From the NCBI GenBank assembly GCA_021819435.1, contig JAKARB010000007.1, positions 1 through 64,000 on the forward strand: 64,000 nt of DNA, read 5' to 3'. This document shows positions 29,049-38,854 of this stretch, one piece after another. The DNA comes from Pseudomonadota bacterium (lineage in GTDB: Bacteria > Pseudomonadota > Gammaproteobacteria > Burkholderiales > Burkholderiaceae_C). The notes under the pieces are model-generated. The model was not told the origin of the DNA. It did not search any database and saw only the letters and a list, made by a program, of their open reading frames with translations. The position numbers and the translations under genes were made by a program. Within the stretch, counting starts at the first letter, position 1. Every line of letters starts with the position of its first letter.

Positions 29049-29882
29049 ATGCTCGAGCGCGCACGCCCACGCCGACGAACCAGCCCCCACGGCCCAACCA
29101 GGGCGGCCGCCCTGCTGCCCTTGCTGCTGGCTGGCTGGGCGAGCGCGCAAACCCCGCCCGACTTCGGCTGCATGTACCGTGGCAGCGACGATGGCGCCCG
29201 CGTCTTCACCCGGGGCGGCGATTACCAAACCCCCTACCCTCACCTCAGCCGCGACGAAGACTGCCGCCGCCTGTCGGTCGGTGCTGGCGAGGTGTGGGTG
29301 TACCAGCCAGGCCCCCAAGGCAGCGTGGTGACGCGCAAGGTGCAAAGCGGCCCCTTGGTCCGCAGCGCCGACGGCCAGCCCGGCCCCTTGCGACAGGCGT
29401 GGACCGACCTCAAGCTCATCCTGGCCGGTGACCAGCACCTCACCCAAGGCTCCTCGCGTGACGGAGAGGCCGGCGAATGGGTCAACCTGCTGCCACAAGG
29501 CAAGCTGGGCCCTCGCACCGAAGCCCTGCGCCTGCCGCTGGGGCCCTCCGCCGGCAAGGCGCTCAAGTGGTTCGAAGTGCGCGTCGGTGGCCGGACGGTG
29601 TCCCGCCAACAGGGCCCCGCCGACAGCCTGTTGATTCCGGCGCGGGTGCTCAGCCCCGGCCAGGCGGTCAGTTGGCAACTCCAGCATGGCGACGCGGTGG
29701 CGCAAGGGCAGTTCACGGTGACCCGAGCCGAAGAGATCCAGCGCGTCCTGAGCACCCCGTTGTCGCCCCCGCCTGCGGACGACACCGCCGAAGCCCTGCA
29801 ACGCGCCAGCCTCTTGCTCGAAGCCGGATTCCGCTGGGAAGCCTTCGAGCTGCTGCACACGCTGCAAACCGCCCCGCGCTGA
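29049..29882 (+). CDS. Exported protein of unknown function in the caspase/CHASE2 operon
   Basis: 277 residues from ATG at 29049, 5 bases after the CHASE2-like stop. A twin-Arg-like basic stretch (RARPRRRTSP) precedes a hydrophobic core (AAALLPLLLAGWASA) and cleavage before QTPPDFG, so it is exported. The mature region has two Cys (FGCMYRG and DEDCRRL) that could form a disulfide, a strand-rich middle with TDLKLILAGDQHLTQGSS, and a helical end (AEALQRASLLLEAGFRWEAFELL) like a TPR helix. I do not recognise a family. Gene order links it to the caspase-like lipoprotein and membrane sensor, and all three products face the periplasm. Confidence 0.75.
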   Translation: MLERARPRRRTSPHGPTRAAALLPLLLAGWASAQTPPDFGCMYRGSDDGARVFTRGGDYQTPYPHLSRDEDCRRLSVGAGEVWVYQPGPQGSVVTRKVQSGPLVRSADGQPGPLRQAWTDLKLILAGDQHLTQGSSRDGEAGEWVNLLPQGKLGPRTEALRLPLGPSAGKALKWFEVRVGGRTVSRQQGPADSLLIPARVLSPGQAVSWQLQHGDAVAQGQFTVTRAEEIQRVLSTPLSPPPADDTAEALQRASLLLEAGFRWEAFELLHTLQTAPR

Positions 29883-29944
29883 AGTCGAGCCCGAGCCAAA
29901 CTGAAGCCGCACCGAGGCTTCACCGAAGGCTTCCCCCGGCTTTC

Positions 29945-29950
29945 TATAAT
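29945..29950 (+). promoter_or_regulatory. Candidate -10 box upstream of leuS
   Basis: A perfect TATAAT lies 82 bases before the leuS start; a matching -35 is not evident. It is followed by a strong hairpin in the presumed leader. Confidence 0.5.
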
Positions 29951-29969
29951 CCACAGCTTGCACATTCCA

Positions 29970-30001
29970 CAGGCTGACGGCCCTCCCTGGCTGTCAGCCT
30001 G
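29970..30001 (+). promoter_or_regulatory. Hairpin in the leuS leader
   Basis: CAGGCTGAC (29970-29978) pairs with GTCAGCCTG (29993-30001), and the inner GGCC/GGCT bases extend the stem to 13 pairs including one G-U, closing on a 6-base loop. It lies between the TATAAT and the leuS ATG and is not followed by a T-run. A role in leader control of leuS is possible. Confidence 0.5.
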
Positions 30002-30031
30002 CTTCTGTCTGGGCCCACCCCACCCCTTCCC

Positions 30032-32845
30032 ATGAGCGCCAACGAAAACCTGACCTACGACCCGCGCGCCGTCGAAGCCCGCGCCCAGCAACATTGGGCC
30101 CAACCGCTTTGGCAGGGTCACGACGCCTACCGCGTCACCGAGTCACCAGACAAACCGGCCTTCTACGCCTGTTCGATGCTGCCCTACCCCTCGGGCAAGC
30201 TGCACATGGGCCACGTGCGCAACTACACGATCAACGACATGCTCACGCGCTACCTGCGCATGAACGGTCACAACGTGCTGATGCCCATGGGCTGGGACGC
30301 CTTCGGCCTGCCCGCCGAAAACGCCGCGCTCAAAAACAAGGTGCCGCCCGCCGCCTGGACCTACGACAACATCGCCTACATGAAGAAGCAGATGAAGGCG
30401 ATGGGTCTGGCGATCGACTGGTCGCGCGAGATCGCCACCTGCCAGCCCGAGTACTACAAGTGGAACCAGTGGCTGTTCATCAAGATGCTCGAAGCCGGCG
30501 TTTGCGAACGCCGCACGCAAACCGTCAACTGGGACCCGGTCGACCAGACCGTGCTGGCCAACGAGCAAGTGATCGACGGACGCGGCTGGCGCTCGGGCGC
30601 CCTGGTTGAAAAGCGCGAGATCCCCGGCTACTACCTCAACATCACCAAGTACGCCGATGAGCTGCTGAGCGCGGTCGCCAACCCTGAGGACAAGAACTAC
30701 CTCAGTGGCTGGCCCGAGCGCGTGCGCCTGATGCAGGAGAACTGGATCGGCAAGAGCGAAGGCGTGCGCTTCGCCTTCTCGCACGACATCCAAGGTGCTG
30801 ACGGCAGCCTGATCAACAACGGTCAGATGTGGGTCTTCACCACCCGCGCCGACACCATCATGGGCGTGACCTTCTGCGCCGTCGCGCCGGAGCATCCGCT
30901 GGCCCTGCATGCGGCGAGCGCCACCCCCGCGATCAAGGCCTTCATCGACGAATGCAAGACCGGCGGCACCACCGAGGCCGAGCTCGCCACGCAAGAGAAG
31001 AAGGGCATGGCCACCGGCCTGTTCGTCACGCACCCGCTCACCGGCGAGCAGGTCGAGGTCTGGGTCGGCAACTACGTGCTGATGTCCTACGGCGATGGCG
31101 CCGTGATGGGCGTGCCCGCGCACGATGAGCGCGACTTCGCGTTCGCCAAGAAGTACGGCATCGCGATCAAGCCAGTGGTTGCACCTCGCAACGCTTTCAC
31201 CCTTCAAACCAACCAATTCGGCACCCCAGGGAAGATGGTTGACCATGGCCCCGCTGTGATCGATCCTTCTTGGTATGACAAAAATGAATGGCGGGAAGAG
31301 TACGGGAGCAAGGACTGCTTCTGCTTCGATTCAAGTGATGCCCTCGACGGCCTGGGCCACAAGGCCGCCGTCAACAAGGTCGCCGAGCTGCTCACCGCCA
31401 AAGGCATCGGCGAAAAGAAAACCACCTGGCGCCTGCGCGACTGGGGCATCAGCCGCCAGCGCTACTGGGGCACGCCGATCCCCATCATCCACTGCGCCGA
31501 CTGCGGCCCGGTGCCGGTGCCCGAGAAGGACCTGCCCGTGCGCCTGCCCGAAGACGTGGTGCCGGACGGCAGCGGCAACCCGCTCAAGCAACGCCCCGAC
31601 TTCCTCAACGTCGGCTGCCCGAAGTGTGGCAAGCCCGCCCAGCGCGAAACCGACACGATGGACACCTTCGTGGACTCGAGCTGGTACTTCCTGCGCTACA
31701 CCTGCGCCGACAACCACGGCGCCATGGTCGACGAGCGCACCAATTACTGGATGGCCAACGGTGGCATGGACCAGTACATCGGCGGCATCGAACACGCCAT
31801 CCTGCACCTGCTGTATGCGCGCTTCTGGACCAAGGTCATGCGCGACCTGGGCCTGGTCAAGGTCGACGAGCCCTTCAAGAAGCTGCTCACCCAAGGCATG
31901 GTGCTCAACCACATCTACAGCCGTCGCACGGCCAAGGGTGGCAAGGAGTACTTCTGGCCGCACGACGTCGAGCACGTGCTCGACGAAGGCGGCAAGGTGA
32001 TCGGCGCCAAGCTGATCAACGCCGTCGACAGCGCCGATGGCCAACTGCCCGTGGGCACCGCCATCGACTACGAAGGCGTGGGCACCATGTCGAAGTCGAA
32101 GAACAACGGCATCGACCCGCAAGAGCTGATCGAGAGGTACGGCGCCGACACGGCACGCCTCTACACCATGTTCACCGCCCCGCCCGAACTCACGCTGGAG
32201 TGGAACGACGCGGCCGTGGAAGGCAGCTTCCGCTTCCTGCGCCGGGTGTGGAACTTCGGCATGAAGCTCCAAGCCCTGCCCAAGGCCGACACCGCCGCCG
32301 CCACGCAAGGCGCCACCTCGCTGGCCGACGTCGCCTTCGGCAAGGAAGCGAAGGCCCTGCGCCTGGAAGTCCACACCGTGCTCAAGCAGGTGGACTACGA
32401 CTACCAGCGCATGCAGTACAACACCGTCGTCTCGGGCGCGATGAAGCTGCTCAATGCGCTCGAAGGCTTCAAGGCCATCGACACCGCCGATGGCCAGGTC
32501 GCCCTCATTGAAGGTTTCGGCATCCTGCTGCGCGTGCTCTACCCGGCCACGCCCCACCTCGCGCACACACTGTGGAGCGAACTGGGCTACGCCGGCCAGC
32601 TCGGCGACCTGCTTGACGCCCCGTGGCCGAAGGTCGACGCCTCGGCCCTGGTGCAAGACGAGATCGAGCTGATGCTGCAGGTCAACGGCAAGCTGCGTGG
32701 CTCGATCAAGGTCAGCCCGCAGGCCGACAAGGCCGCCATCGAGGCAGCCGCCCTGGCCAGCGAGGACTTCGCCAAGTTCAGCGAGGGCAAGGCGCCCAAG
32801 AAGGTCGTCATCGTGCCGGGCCGCCTGGTCAACCTGGTGGTCTGA
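30032..32845 (+). CDS. leuS: Leucyl-tRNA synthetase
   Basis: 937 residues. This is a class I aminoacyl-tRNA synthetase that charges tRNA-Leu. The HIGH-type motif is LHMGH (residues 57-61) and the KMSKS-type motif is TMSKS (685-689). The editing CP1 domain has [12 protein letters not shown] and the [17 protein letters not shown]-like segment. The zinc-type cysteine pairs appear in HCADCGP and VGCPKCGKP. The C-terminus ends with the VNGKLRGSI domain that contacts tRNA. A short patch at 31170-31340 has codon use slightly different from the rest but is in frame and conserved. It is followed by lptE and holA, the usual Burkholderiales order. Confidence 0.98.
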   Translation: MSANENLTYDPRAVEARAQQHWAQPLWQGHDAYRVTESPDKPAFYACSMLPYPSGKLHMGHVRNYTINDMLTRYLRMNGHNVLMPMGWDAFGLPAENAALKNKVPPAAWTYDNIAYMKKQMKAMGLAIDWSREIATCQPEYYKWNQWLFIKMLEAGVCERRTQTVNWDPVDQTVLANEQVIDGRGWRSGALVEKREIPGYYLNITKYADELLSAVANPEDKNYLSGWPERVRLMQENWIGKSEGVRFAFSHDIQGADGSLINNGQMWVFTTRADTIMGVTFCAVAPEHPLALHAASATPAIKAFIDECKTGGTTEAELATQEKKGMATGLFVTHPLTGEQVEVWVGNYVLMSYGDGAVMGVPAHDERDFAFAKKYGIAIKPVVAPRNAFTLQTNQFGTPGKMVDHGPAVIDPSWYDKNEWREEYGSKDCFCFDSSDALDGLGHKAAVNKVAELLTAKGIGEKKTTWRLRDWGISRQRYWGTPIPIIHCADCGPVPVPEKDLPVRLPEDVVPDGSGNPLKQRPDFLNVGCPKCGKPAQRETDTMDTFVDSSWYFLRYTCADNHGAMVDERTNYWMANGGMDQYIGGIEHAILHLLYARFWTKVMRDLGLVKVDEPFKKLLTQGMVLNHIYSRRTAKGGKEYFWPHDVEHVLDEGGKVIGAKLINAVDSADGQLPVGTAIDYEGVGTMSKSKNNGIDPQELIERYGADTARLYTMFTAPPELTLEWNDAAVEGSFRFLRRVWNFGMKLQALPKADTAAATQGATSLADVAFGKEAKALRLEVHTVLKQVDYDYQRMQYNTVVSGAMKLLNALEGFKAIDTADGQVALIEGFGILLRVLYPATPHLAHTLWSELGYAGQLGDLLDAPWPKVDASALVQDEIELMLQVNGKLRGSIKVSPQADKAAIEAAALASEDFAKFSEGKAPKKVVIVPGRLVNLVV

Positions 32846-32869
32846 GCACCGGTGTTAAGGTCACGTCCC

Positions 32870-33472
32870 ATGCAACGCCGCCAACTCCTGACCCTGCTGG
32901 GCGCTTCGTCCCTGCTGCCGCTGGCCACGCTCGGGGGCTGCGGCTTCCAGCTGCGCCGTGGCCACGACATGGCCTTTCGCTCGATCCAGCTCAGCGGTTT
33001 CACCGGCACCTCGCCGCTGGCCACCGAACTGGCGCGCGCGCTCGAGGCCAATGGCGTCACCGTGGTCGAGAGCAGCTTGCAGGCCACGCAGGCGGCTTCG
33101 GCCGCCCAGGTGCCCGTCACCCACGTCGAATTCGTCGCCCTGCGCGACACGCGCGACACCCTGGTGTCGGCCAAGACGGCCTACGGCCAGGTTCGCACGA
33201 TGACGGCGCGCTCCATCCTGCGCTTCGAAGTACGGCGTGGCGACGGCAGCGTGCTGCTGCCGCCTTCCGAGGTGTCGCTGGCGCGCGACCTGAGCTACAA
33301 CGAGCGCGACGCCCTGGCCAAGCAGGATGAATCCGACGCGCTGACCCGCGCCATGCAGACCGACATCGTCAACCAGGTGCTGCGCCGCCTGGCCGCCATC
33401 CGCCCGCAGCAGTTGCCGACGCCGACCGAGCTGCCCGAGCCGCCCCAGGCACCGAGCGACGCCGAGCGCTGA
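32870..33472 (+). CDS. lptE: LPS-assembly lipoprotein LptE
   Basis: 200 residues from ATG at 32870. The signal MQRRQLLTLLGASSLLPLATLGG precedes Cys24 in GGCGFQLRR, the typical N-terminus of LptE (RlpB), which plugs the LptD barrel in the outer membrane and helps deliver lipopolysaccharide. Family features are the GFQLR start of the mature protein, the strand pairs around VTHVEFVALRDTRDT, and the SYNERDALAKQDE region before the final helix (ALTRAMQTDIVNQVLRRLAAI). The gene sits between leuS and holA, as in most proteobacteria. A GTG 18 bases upstream in frame is a less likely start. Confidence 0.95.
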   Translation: MQRRQLLTLLGASSLLPLATLGGCGFQLRRGHDMAFRSIQLSGFTGTSPLATELARALEANGVTVVESSLQATQAASAAQVPVTHVEFVALRDTRDTLVSAKTAYGQVRTMTARSILRFEVRRGDGSVLLPPSEVSLARDLSYNERDALAKQDESDALTRAMQTDIVNQVLRRLAAIRPQQLPTPTELPEPPQAPSDAER

Positions 33473-33555
33473 GCCTCGGCCCGGTCCCGGCTCATCGTCG
33501 AGCAACACCCCGCTTCAGCCACCTCATCAAGAACGCGCCAGCCGCATCCACCACC

Positions 33556-34614
33556 ATGCAGTTGCGCCCCGACCAGCTCTCCGCCCACCTCGCCAAGGGG
33601 CCGCTCAAGCCGGTCTACACCCTGCATGGCGACGAGGCCCTGCTGGCGCAGGAAGCGGGCGACGCCATCCGCGCCGCCGCGCGCGCGCAAGGCCACACCG
33701 AGCGCCAGGTGCACACGGTGCTCAACGCCGGCACGTTTGACTGGGGCAGCCTGATCGGCGCGGCCAGCGAGATGTCGCTGTTCGGCGATCGCCAGTTCAT
33801 CGAGCTGCGCATCCCCGGGGGCAAGCCCGGCAAGGAAGGCTCGCAGGCGCTGCAGCGCTACATCGAGCAGGCCGCCGGCAACGACGCGCTCATCACGCTC
33901 GTCACCCTGCCCCGGCTGGACAAGACGCAGCAATCCAGCGCCTGGTTCACCGCGCTGGATGGCGCCGGCGTCACCCTGCGCTGCGACCCGATCGAACGCC
34001 AGCAACTGCCGCTGTGGATCGCGCAGCGCCTGAAAGCCCAGGGCCAGGAGGTCGAGCCCGGCGAGGCCGGCCAGCGCGCGCTGGCCTTCTTCGCAGACCG
34101 GGTCGAAGGCAACCTGCTGGCGGCCCATCAAGAGATCGTCAAGCTAGGCCTGCTGCATCCGCCGGGCGTGCTGACGCTCGAGCAGATCGACACAGCGGTG
34201 GTCGACGTGGCTCGATTTGAGGTCTTCAAGCTGACCGAGGCCGTGCTCTCGGGCAACGTGGCGCGCACCCTGCGCATGCTCGACGGCCTGCAGGCCGAGG
34301 GCGAGGCCGCCGTGCTGGTGCACTACACGCTGGCCGGCGAGATCCAGGGCCTCTACCACGCGCGCCAGTCGCTCGACGGGGGCAAGCCGCTGCCCATGGT
34401 GCTGCGCGAGCAGCGCATCTGGGGCCCGCGCGAGCGGCTCTATGAACGCGCGCTACCGCGCCTGCGCACGCCGCCGCTGGCGCGCCTGGTTGCACACGCC
34501 AGCATCGTCGATGGCATCGTCAAGGGCCTGCCGCATCCGCAGTGGCCGGTCGACGCCTGGGAGGCGCTGCGCCGGCTCGCGTTGCAACTCGCCGAGGTGG
34601 CCGCGCCGGCCTGA
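33556..34614 (+). CDS. holA: DNA polymerase III subunit delta
   Basis: 352 residues, normal length. The delta subunit of the clamp loader opens the beta sliding clamp. The N-terminal AAA-like fold is degenerate, as expected for HolA, with KPVYTLHGDEALLAQEAGDAIR. Further signatures are SLFGDRQFIELRIPGGKPGKEGSQALQRYI, FFADRVEGNLLAAHQEIVKLGLL and the C-terminal clamp-loader collar with VWGP-like IWGPRERLYERAL. The order leuS-lptE-holA supports the call. Confidence 0.96.
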   Translation: MQLRPDQLSAHLAKGPLKPVYTLHGDEALLAQEAGDAIRAAARAQGHTERQVHTVLNAGTFDWGSLIGAASEMSLFGDRQFIELRIPGGKPGKEGSQALQRYIEQAAGNDALITLVTLPRLDKTQQSSAWFTALDGAGVTLRCDPIERQQLPLWIAQRLKAQGQEVEPGEAGQRALAFFADRVEGNLLAAHQEIVKLGLLHPPGVLTLEQIDTAVVDVARFEVFKLTEAVLSGNVARTLRMLDGLQAEGEAAVLVHYTLAGEIQGLYHARQSLDGGKPLPMVLREQRIWGPRERLYERALPRLRTPPLARLVAHASIVDGIVKGLPHPQWPVDAWEALRRLALQLAEVAAPA

Positions 34615-34753
34615 CCTCGGTCCGACCAACCCCCTCGATCCGGGGTGCCCCTCCGCTGGAAAGCCCCCAGGCGGCTTTTGCCCCCAACTGGCTACAGTCA
34701 AGCGACCATCGTTTGACGCGACACGGCAAAACCAAAGTCGCCGGGACACCGTT

Positions 34754-36172
34754 GTGAGCACCCCCAACCTGATCCCCCTCAACCGCTCCGAACACATGTA
34801 CTGGGCCGGCGAGGGGCACCTCGGGCCCATCAACCAGGCCTACCTCCTGCTATTCGACCAGCCGCTCGAAGAAGCCCTGGTCCGCCAGGCCCTTCGCGAG
34901 CTGACCACCGCTTTCCCGCGCATGCGCGGCATCGTGGCCCCCACCGGCTGGATGCACAAGCTGCAAATCCTGCCCGACGACCGCTTCGTCGACCAGCTCT
35001 TCGACGACTGCTATCGCATCGAACACGGCGTCGATCCGTCGTCGCGCGAGGCCTTGCAGGCCTACCACACCCGCTTCCTCAACGAGCCGATCTCGCTGGA
35101 GCGCGGCCTGCCCTGGCGCGGGCGTTTCCTGCCGCATCCCACCCAATCGGCGCTGATGTTCTCGGTGCACCACATCATCGGCGATGGCCGCTCCATGGTG
35201 CAAATGCTGTGCGCCATCCTGGGCCGCCTCAATGGCCAGCCCATCGCGCCCTGCAAGATCGACTCGCCCTCGATGATGCCAGCCGTCACGCCGCAGAAAT
35301 GGTGGCAGTGGCCCGGCAGCATCGCCCGCTGGTGGCGTGACAGCCGCGCCGAGAAGGCCGCCACGCGAGGCGAACGCGTCATCCGGCTCGAAGACGGCAG
35401 CTCCAGCCGCTACACCACGGTCAGCGTGCGTTACCACGAGCTGCCCGTGGCGGCCGACGCCATGCGCGCGCTCTCCAAGCAGCACGGCACCACCGTCAAC
35501 ACCCTGCTGATGGCAACGGTGGCCAACACCTTCCTGGCCCTCGGCCACCGCGACGGCCCCGACCAGCCGGGCGGGCCGCGCTCGGTGGCGGCGCTTCGCA
35601 CCTCGGTTGACCTGCGCCGCTACTTTCCCGACGGCAAGGGCCCCGAGTTCGGCAATTTCGTCTCCGTGTTCACCGTGCGGGCGCGTCAGCAGGCCACGCT
35701 GGCCGAGCAAATCGCCTCGCTGGAGGCGCAATCCAAGGCAGCCATGGCGCGTTTCGAGCGCCGCGACTTCGCCCTGCCCCTGACCTTCTGGGAAATCCTC
35801 CCCTGGATCGGGCGCACGCTCTACAGCCGCCTCATCGTGCAAAGCAAGGCCAAGCACAAGCTGCCCGAGCTGTCTTGCCACCTGAGCAACCTTGGCAACG
35901 CCGAGTTCATCAACCCCAAGGGCGGCAGCGTGCGACTGGCCGAGATTTGGCCCACCACGATCAGCAACGTCATCCTGCTGGGCGCGCTCAGCCTCAACGG
36001 CAAGCAGTTCCTCACGGTCATCCACCCGAACGACGAGATCTCGCCGGCCTCGATGGACCGCTTCCTGGCCGAACTCGACCAGCAATTGCACAAGCTGCAA
36101 GCCGCTCCCACGGATGAAACAAACCGTGACAAGACGCACGGCAAGCCCCAAAACATGGCGGCGGCGGCCTGA
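34754..36172 (+). CDS. Condensation/WS-DGAT-like acyltransferase
   Basis: 472 residues, started at GTG 34754 because the preceding in-frame ATG lies far inside holA; the initiator is therefore not certain. The catalytic-type motif HHxxxDG is clear as VHHIIGDGRSM, with an N-terminal acyltransferase start (NRSEHMYW). The second half (TVNTLLMATVANTFLAL, VDLRRYFP, FGNFVSVFTV, LPELSCHLSNLGN) has the layout of the CoA-dependent acyltransferase or NRPS-condensation fold found in WS/DGAT and PapA proteins. It likely transfers an acyl or aminoacyl group, but the substrates are unknown. It stands alone, without adjacent biosynthetic genes. Confidence 0.75.
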   Translation: MSTPNLIPLNRSEHMYWAGEGHLGPINQAYLLLFDQPLEEALVRQALRELTTAFPRMRGIVAPTGWMHKLQILPDDRFVDQLFDDCYRIEHGVDPSSREALQAYHTRFLNEPISLERGLPWRGRFLPHPTQSALMFSVHHIIGDGRSMVQMLCAILGRLNGQPIAPCKIDSPSMMPAVTPQKWWQWPGSIARWWRDSRAEKAATRGERVIRLEDGSSSRYTTVSVRYHELPVAADAMRALSKQHGTTVNTLLMATVANTFLALGHRDGPDQPGGPRSVAALRTSVDLRRYFPDGKGPEFGNFVSVFTVRARQQATLAEQIASLEAQSKAAMARFERRDFALPLTFWEILPWIGRTLYSRLIVQSKAKHKLPELSCHLSNLGNAEFINPKGGSVRLAEIWPTTISNVILLGALSLNGKQFLTVIHPNDEISPASMDRFLAELDQQLHKLQAAPTDETNRDKTHGKPQNMAAAA

Positions 36173-36507
36173 AAACATACGTTCGACCCTGAAGAAATCC
36201 GTGGCGTGACCGATCAAGAGGGTGTCAAGCAGCATCGACACCCTCCGCAAAGGTCCCCATGGCACCGCCTGCCCGCAAGCCCGCCGCCCAAGCCGCACGC
36301 CGATCAACCGTGGCCAGCGCCTCCGTGGCATCGCGTCACGACGCGCGCCGCGAGAACCGCGCCGACGACGCCTCGGCGTGCCAGCTCGACTGGCTCCAAC
36401 CCGCCCTGACCCTCTGGCTGAGGGATGACACCGCCTCCAGCGTGCGGATGGGGGATGTTCATCCGACAGAGGGCGTCTGATACTGCGGGGTCCGTCGGAC
36501 CGCCTGC
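36173..36507. other. Intergenic region upstream of the GGDEF-EAL gene
   Basis: This 335-base region contains a hairpin with 9-base arms, GAGGGTGTC (36218-36226) and GACACCCTC (36237-36245), which may end the acyltransferase transcript although it lacks a T-run. A 73-codon open frame at 36259-36480 has an ATG but no recognisable family or good ribosome site, so I do not call it a gene. Confidence 0.55.
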
Positions 36508-38826
36508 ATGTTTTCGGATCTGTTCACCCCGCCGCGGCTCCACACCCGCATCGTCATCGCCTACATGGCCCTGCTCGTGATGGGCCAGGGCCTCACGTTC
36601 TGGCTGATCCAGCGCGGCATCGAGCGCAACGTCCGCTTGTCTGTCCACGCCAGCCTGATCACCACGGAGCATTGGCTGCAACGCCAGTTGCCCGCCTCGT
36701 CGGTGGATCTGGCCACCGCCACCGGCAACCCTCACCCGCCGGAAACCCCAACGGCCGCCGATGTGCGCCTGCGCGGCGTGCTGCACGACATCCACGACCT
36801 GTTCGGCCCGGATGTGCTGTTGATGGTGCGGCCCAACAAGCCCAACGGCAGCAACGACGGCCATGGCGAGCCTTGGCGTTTGCACAGCAGCACCCTGGAG
36901 CCGCCTGTGGCCCAGACCCTGCTGCCGATGTGGCTCGCCGATGAAGCGAGCCACCCCTTGGCCGCGGCCAGCGCAACGACCGCGACGACAGGCCATCCCG
37001 CCGACTCACGCACCGCCCAGGCCGAAGACGCGACACGAACCAAGAAGATCCCGGCCGCGCCCCAGGTCGACCCGGCAAACGACCCCGCCGACCGCGCCGT
37101 CACCCTGCCGCACGGCGAGCACCTCGGCCGCGCCTTCACGCTCTCCGCCCCTGGCGACCCCACCGAGGTGCGCGCCATCGTGCTGAGCTCGCTCGACGAC
37201 GTGCGCGCCACCTACCAGCACATGAAGCACACCCTGCTCGCGCTGTCGGTGCTGAGCCTGGTGGCCTTCGGCGTGGTGAGCCTGATCACCGCGCGGCGCC
37301 TGACCAAGCCGCTGCGCCGCCTCTCCAGCTCGGCCGAAAAACTCAAGCGCGGCGACTACGACTCGCAAGTGCCCAGCAGCTACGGCGGCGAAATCGGCGA
37401 GCTGGCCGAATCCTTCGAGACCATGCGCCAGGCACTGCAAGACCGCGACGGCCAGATCCGCCGCCTGGCCACCCGCGACCGCCTCACCGACCTGCCCAAC
37501 CGCGACCGTTTCCGCCAGGAGCTGCGCCAGGCGCTCGACCGCGCCGGCCGCAAGCCCACCTCCGTGCTCATGCTCGACATGGACCGCTTCAAGCACGTCA
37601 ACGACCAGCTTGGCCACCGCTTCGGCGACGGCCTGCTCAAGGCCGTGGCGGAGCGCCTGCGCGGCCATGCCAAGGGACAGCAGCGCGCCGTGCTGGCCCG
37701 CCTGGGCGGCGACGAATTCGGCCTGCTCCTGCCCCGCACCGAGGCCAGCGCCGCGCACCGCCTGGCCCAGCGCATCCTCGCCGACTTCGAACGCCCCATC
37801 CAGCTGGATGGCCACAAGGTCGATCTCTCCGCCGGCATCGGCATCGCCTGCGCCCCGGAGCATGGCCAGGACGTCGACGCCCTGCTCAGCCGCGCCGAGC
37901 TGGCCATGTACGCGGCCAAGCAACGCCGCGCCGGCGCGGTGATCTACCAACGCGAGCTCGACCCCGAGAGCGGCTCCTCGCTGACCTTGCTGGGCGAGCT
38001 GCGCCAGGCCGTCGACCAGGGCGAACTGCGCCTGTTCCTGCAACCCAAGGTCAGCCTGCGCACCGGGCAGGTGGTCGGCGCCGAGGCGCTGGTGCGCTGG
38101 GAACACCCGGTGCGCGGCGTGCTACCACCGCGTGGCTTCGTGCCCTTCGCCGAGCAGACCGGCTTCGTACGTCTGCTCACCGGCTGGATGCTCGAAGAGG
38201 TCACCCGCACCGCCCGCCAGCTCGCCGACCAGGGCCTGGCCGTGAAACTCTCGGTCAACCTCTCCACCCGCGACCTGATGGACCAGGCCCTGCCTGAACG
38301 CTTCGAGGCCCTCATCGAACAACACGGCGTCGCCCCCGACCGCCTGGTGCTCGAGATCACCGAAAGCGCCATCATGGACGACCCTCGCCGCGCCCAGATG
38401 ACGCTGGAGCGCCTGCATGGCATGGGCCTGCGCCTGTCGATCGACGACTTCGGCACGGGCTACGCGTCGCTGGCTTATCTGAAGGCCCTGCCGGTCGACG
38501 AACTCAAGATCGACCGCTCCTTCGTGCAGGACATGGACCGCGACGGCCACGACGCCAAGATCGTGTCATCGACCATCGAACTCGCCCACAGCCTGGGGCT
38601 GACGGTGGTCGCCGAAGGCGTGGAAGACGAAGCCGCCTGGCGCCAACTGGCCGGCCTGGGCTGCGACGAGGTCCAGGGCCACCTGGTGGCCCGGCCCATG
38701 CCCGCCGTCGAATTTCCCGGATGGGCCCGCGGCTGGCAGGCACCGGTCTGTGCGCCGGCCACGGCGCCGCTGCAAGCCACGGCTGGGGCGCCAGGCGAAG
38801 CCCCCTCGGGGCCCTCTCAGGGCTGA
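36508..38826 (+). CDS. Membrane GGDEF-EAL protein with periplasmic sensor and HAMP
   Basis: 772 residues. The order is a membrane helix (about 15-37), a periplasmic sensor of about 210 residues with an Ala/Thr/Pro-rich stretch, a second helix (about 245-265), a HAMP segment (TARRLTKPLRRLSSSAEKLKRGDYD), a GGDEF domain with an intact GGDEF at 400-404, and an EAL domain. The EAL domain keeps the key residues: EALVRW at 526, SVNLS, EITES, IDDFGTGYASL, LKIDRSFV and VVAEGVED. Both diguanylate cyclase and phosphodiesterase activity are therefore possible. No RxxD inhibitory site is visible before GGDEF. It would tune cyclic di-GMP in response to an outside signal. Confidence 0.92.
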   Translation: MFSDLFTPPRLHTRIVIAYMALLVMGQGLTFWLIQRGIERNVRLSVHASLITTEHWLQRQLPASSVDLATATGNPHPPETPTAADVRLRGVLHDIHDLFGPDVLLMVRPNKPNGSNDGHGEPWRLHSSTLEPPVAQTLLPMWLADEASHPLAAASATTATTGHPADSRTAQAEDATRTKKIPAAPQVDPANDPADRAVTLPHGEHLGRAFTLSAPGDPTEVRAIVLSSLDDVRATYQHMKHTLLALSVLSLVAFGVVSLITARRLTKPLRRLSSSAEKLKRGDYDSQVPSSYGGEIGELAESFETMRQALQDRDGQIRRLATRDRLTDLPNRDRFRQELRQALDRAGRKPTSVLMLDMDRFKHVNDQLGHRFGDGLLKAVAERLRGHAKGQQRAVLARLGGDEFGLLLPRTEASAAHRLAQRILADFERPIQLDGHKVDLSAGIGIACAPEHGQDVDALLSRAELAMYAAKQRRAGAVIYQRELDPESGSSLTLLGELRQAVDQGELRLFLQPKVSLRTGQVVGAEALVRWEHPVRGVLPPRGFVPFAEQTGFVRLLTGWMLEEVTRTARQLADQGLAVKLSVNLSTRDLMDQALPERFEALIEQHGVAPDRLVLEITESAIMDDPRRAQMTLERLHGMGLRLSIDDFGTGYASLAYLKALPVDELKIDRSFVQDMDRDGHDAKIVSSTIELAHSLGLTVVAEGVEDEAAWRQLAGLGCDEVQGHLVARPMPAVEFPGWARGWQAPVCAPATAPLQATAGAPGEAPSGPSQG

Positions 38827-38854
38827 AGCGCCCCGAAGGTCAGCTCAGCCGGCC

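Noticed and set aside
31170-31340. Patch of different codon use in leuS as a sign of transfer
   Set aside because: It is short, in frame and within a conserved region; variation of this size does not show foreign origin.
36259-36480. 73-codon ORF before the GGDEF-EAL gene
   Set aside because: It has a plain Ala/Arg-rich composition, a poor ribosome site and no family resemblance; not enough to call it a gene.
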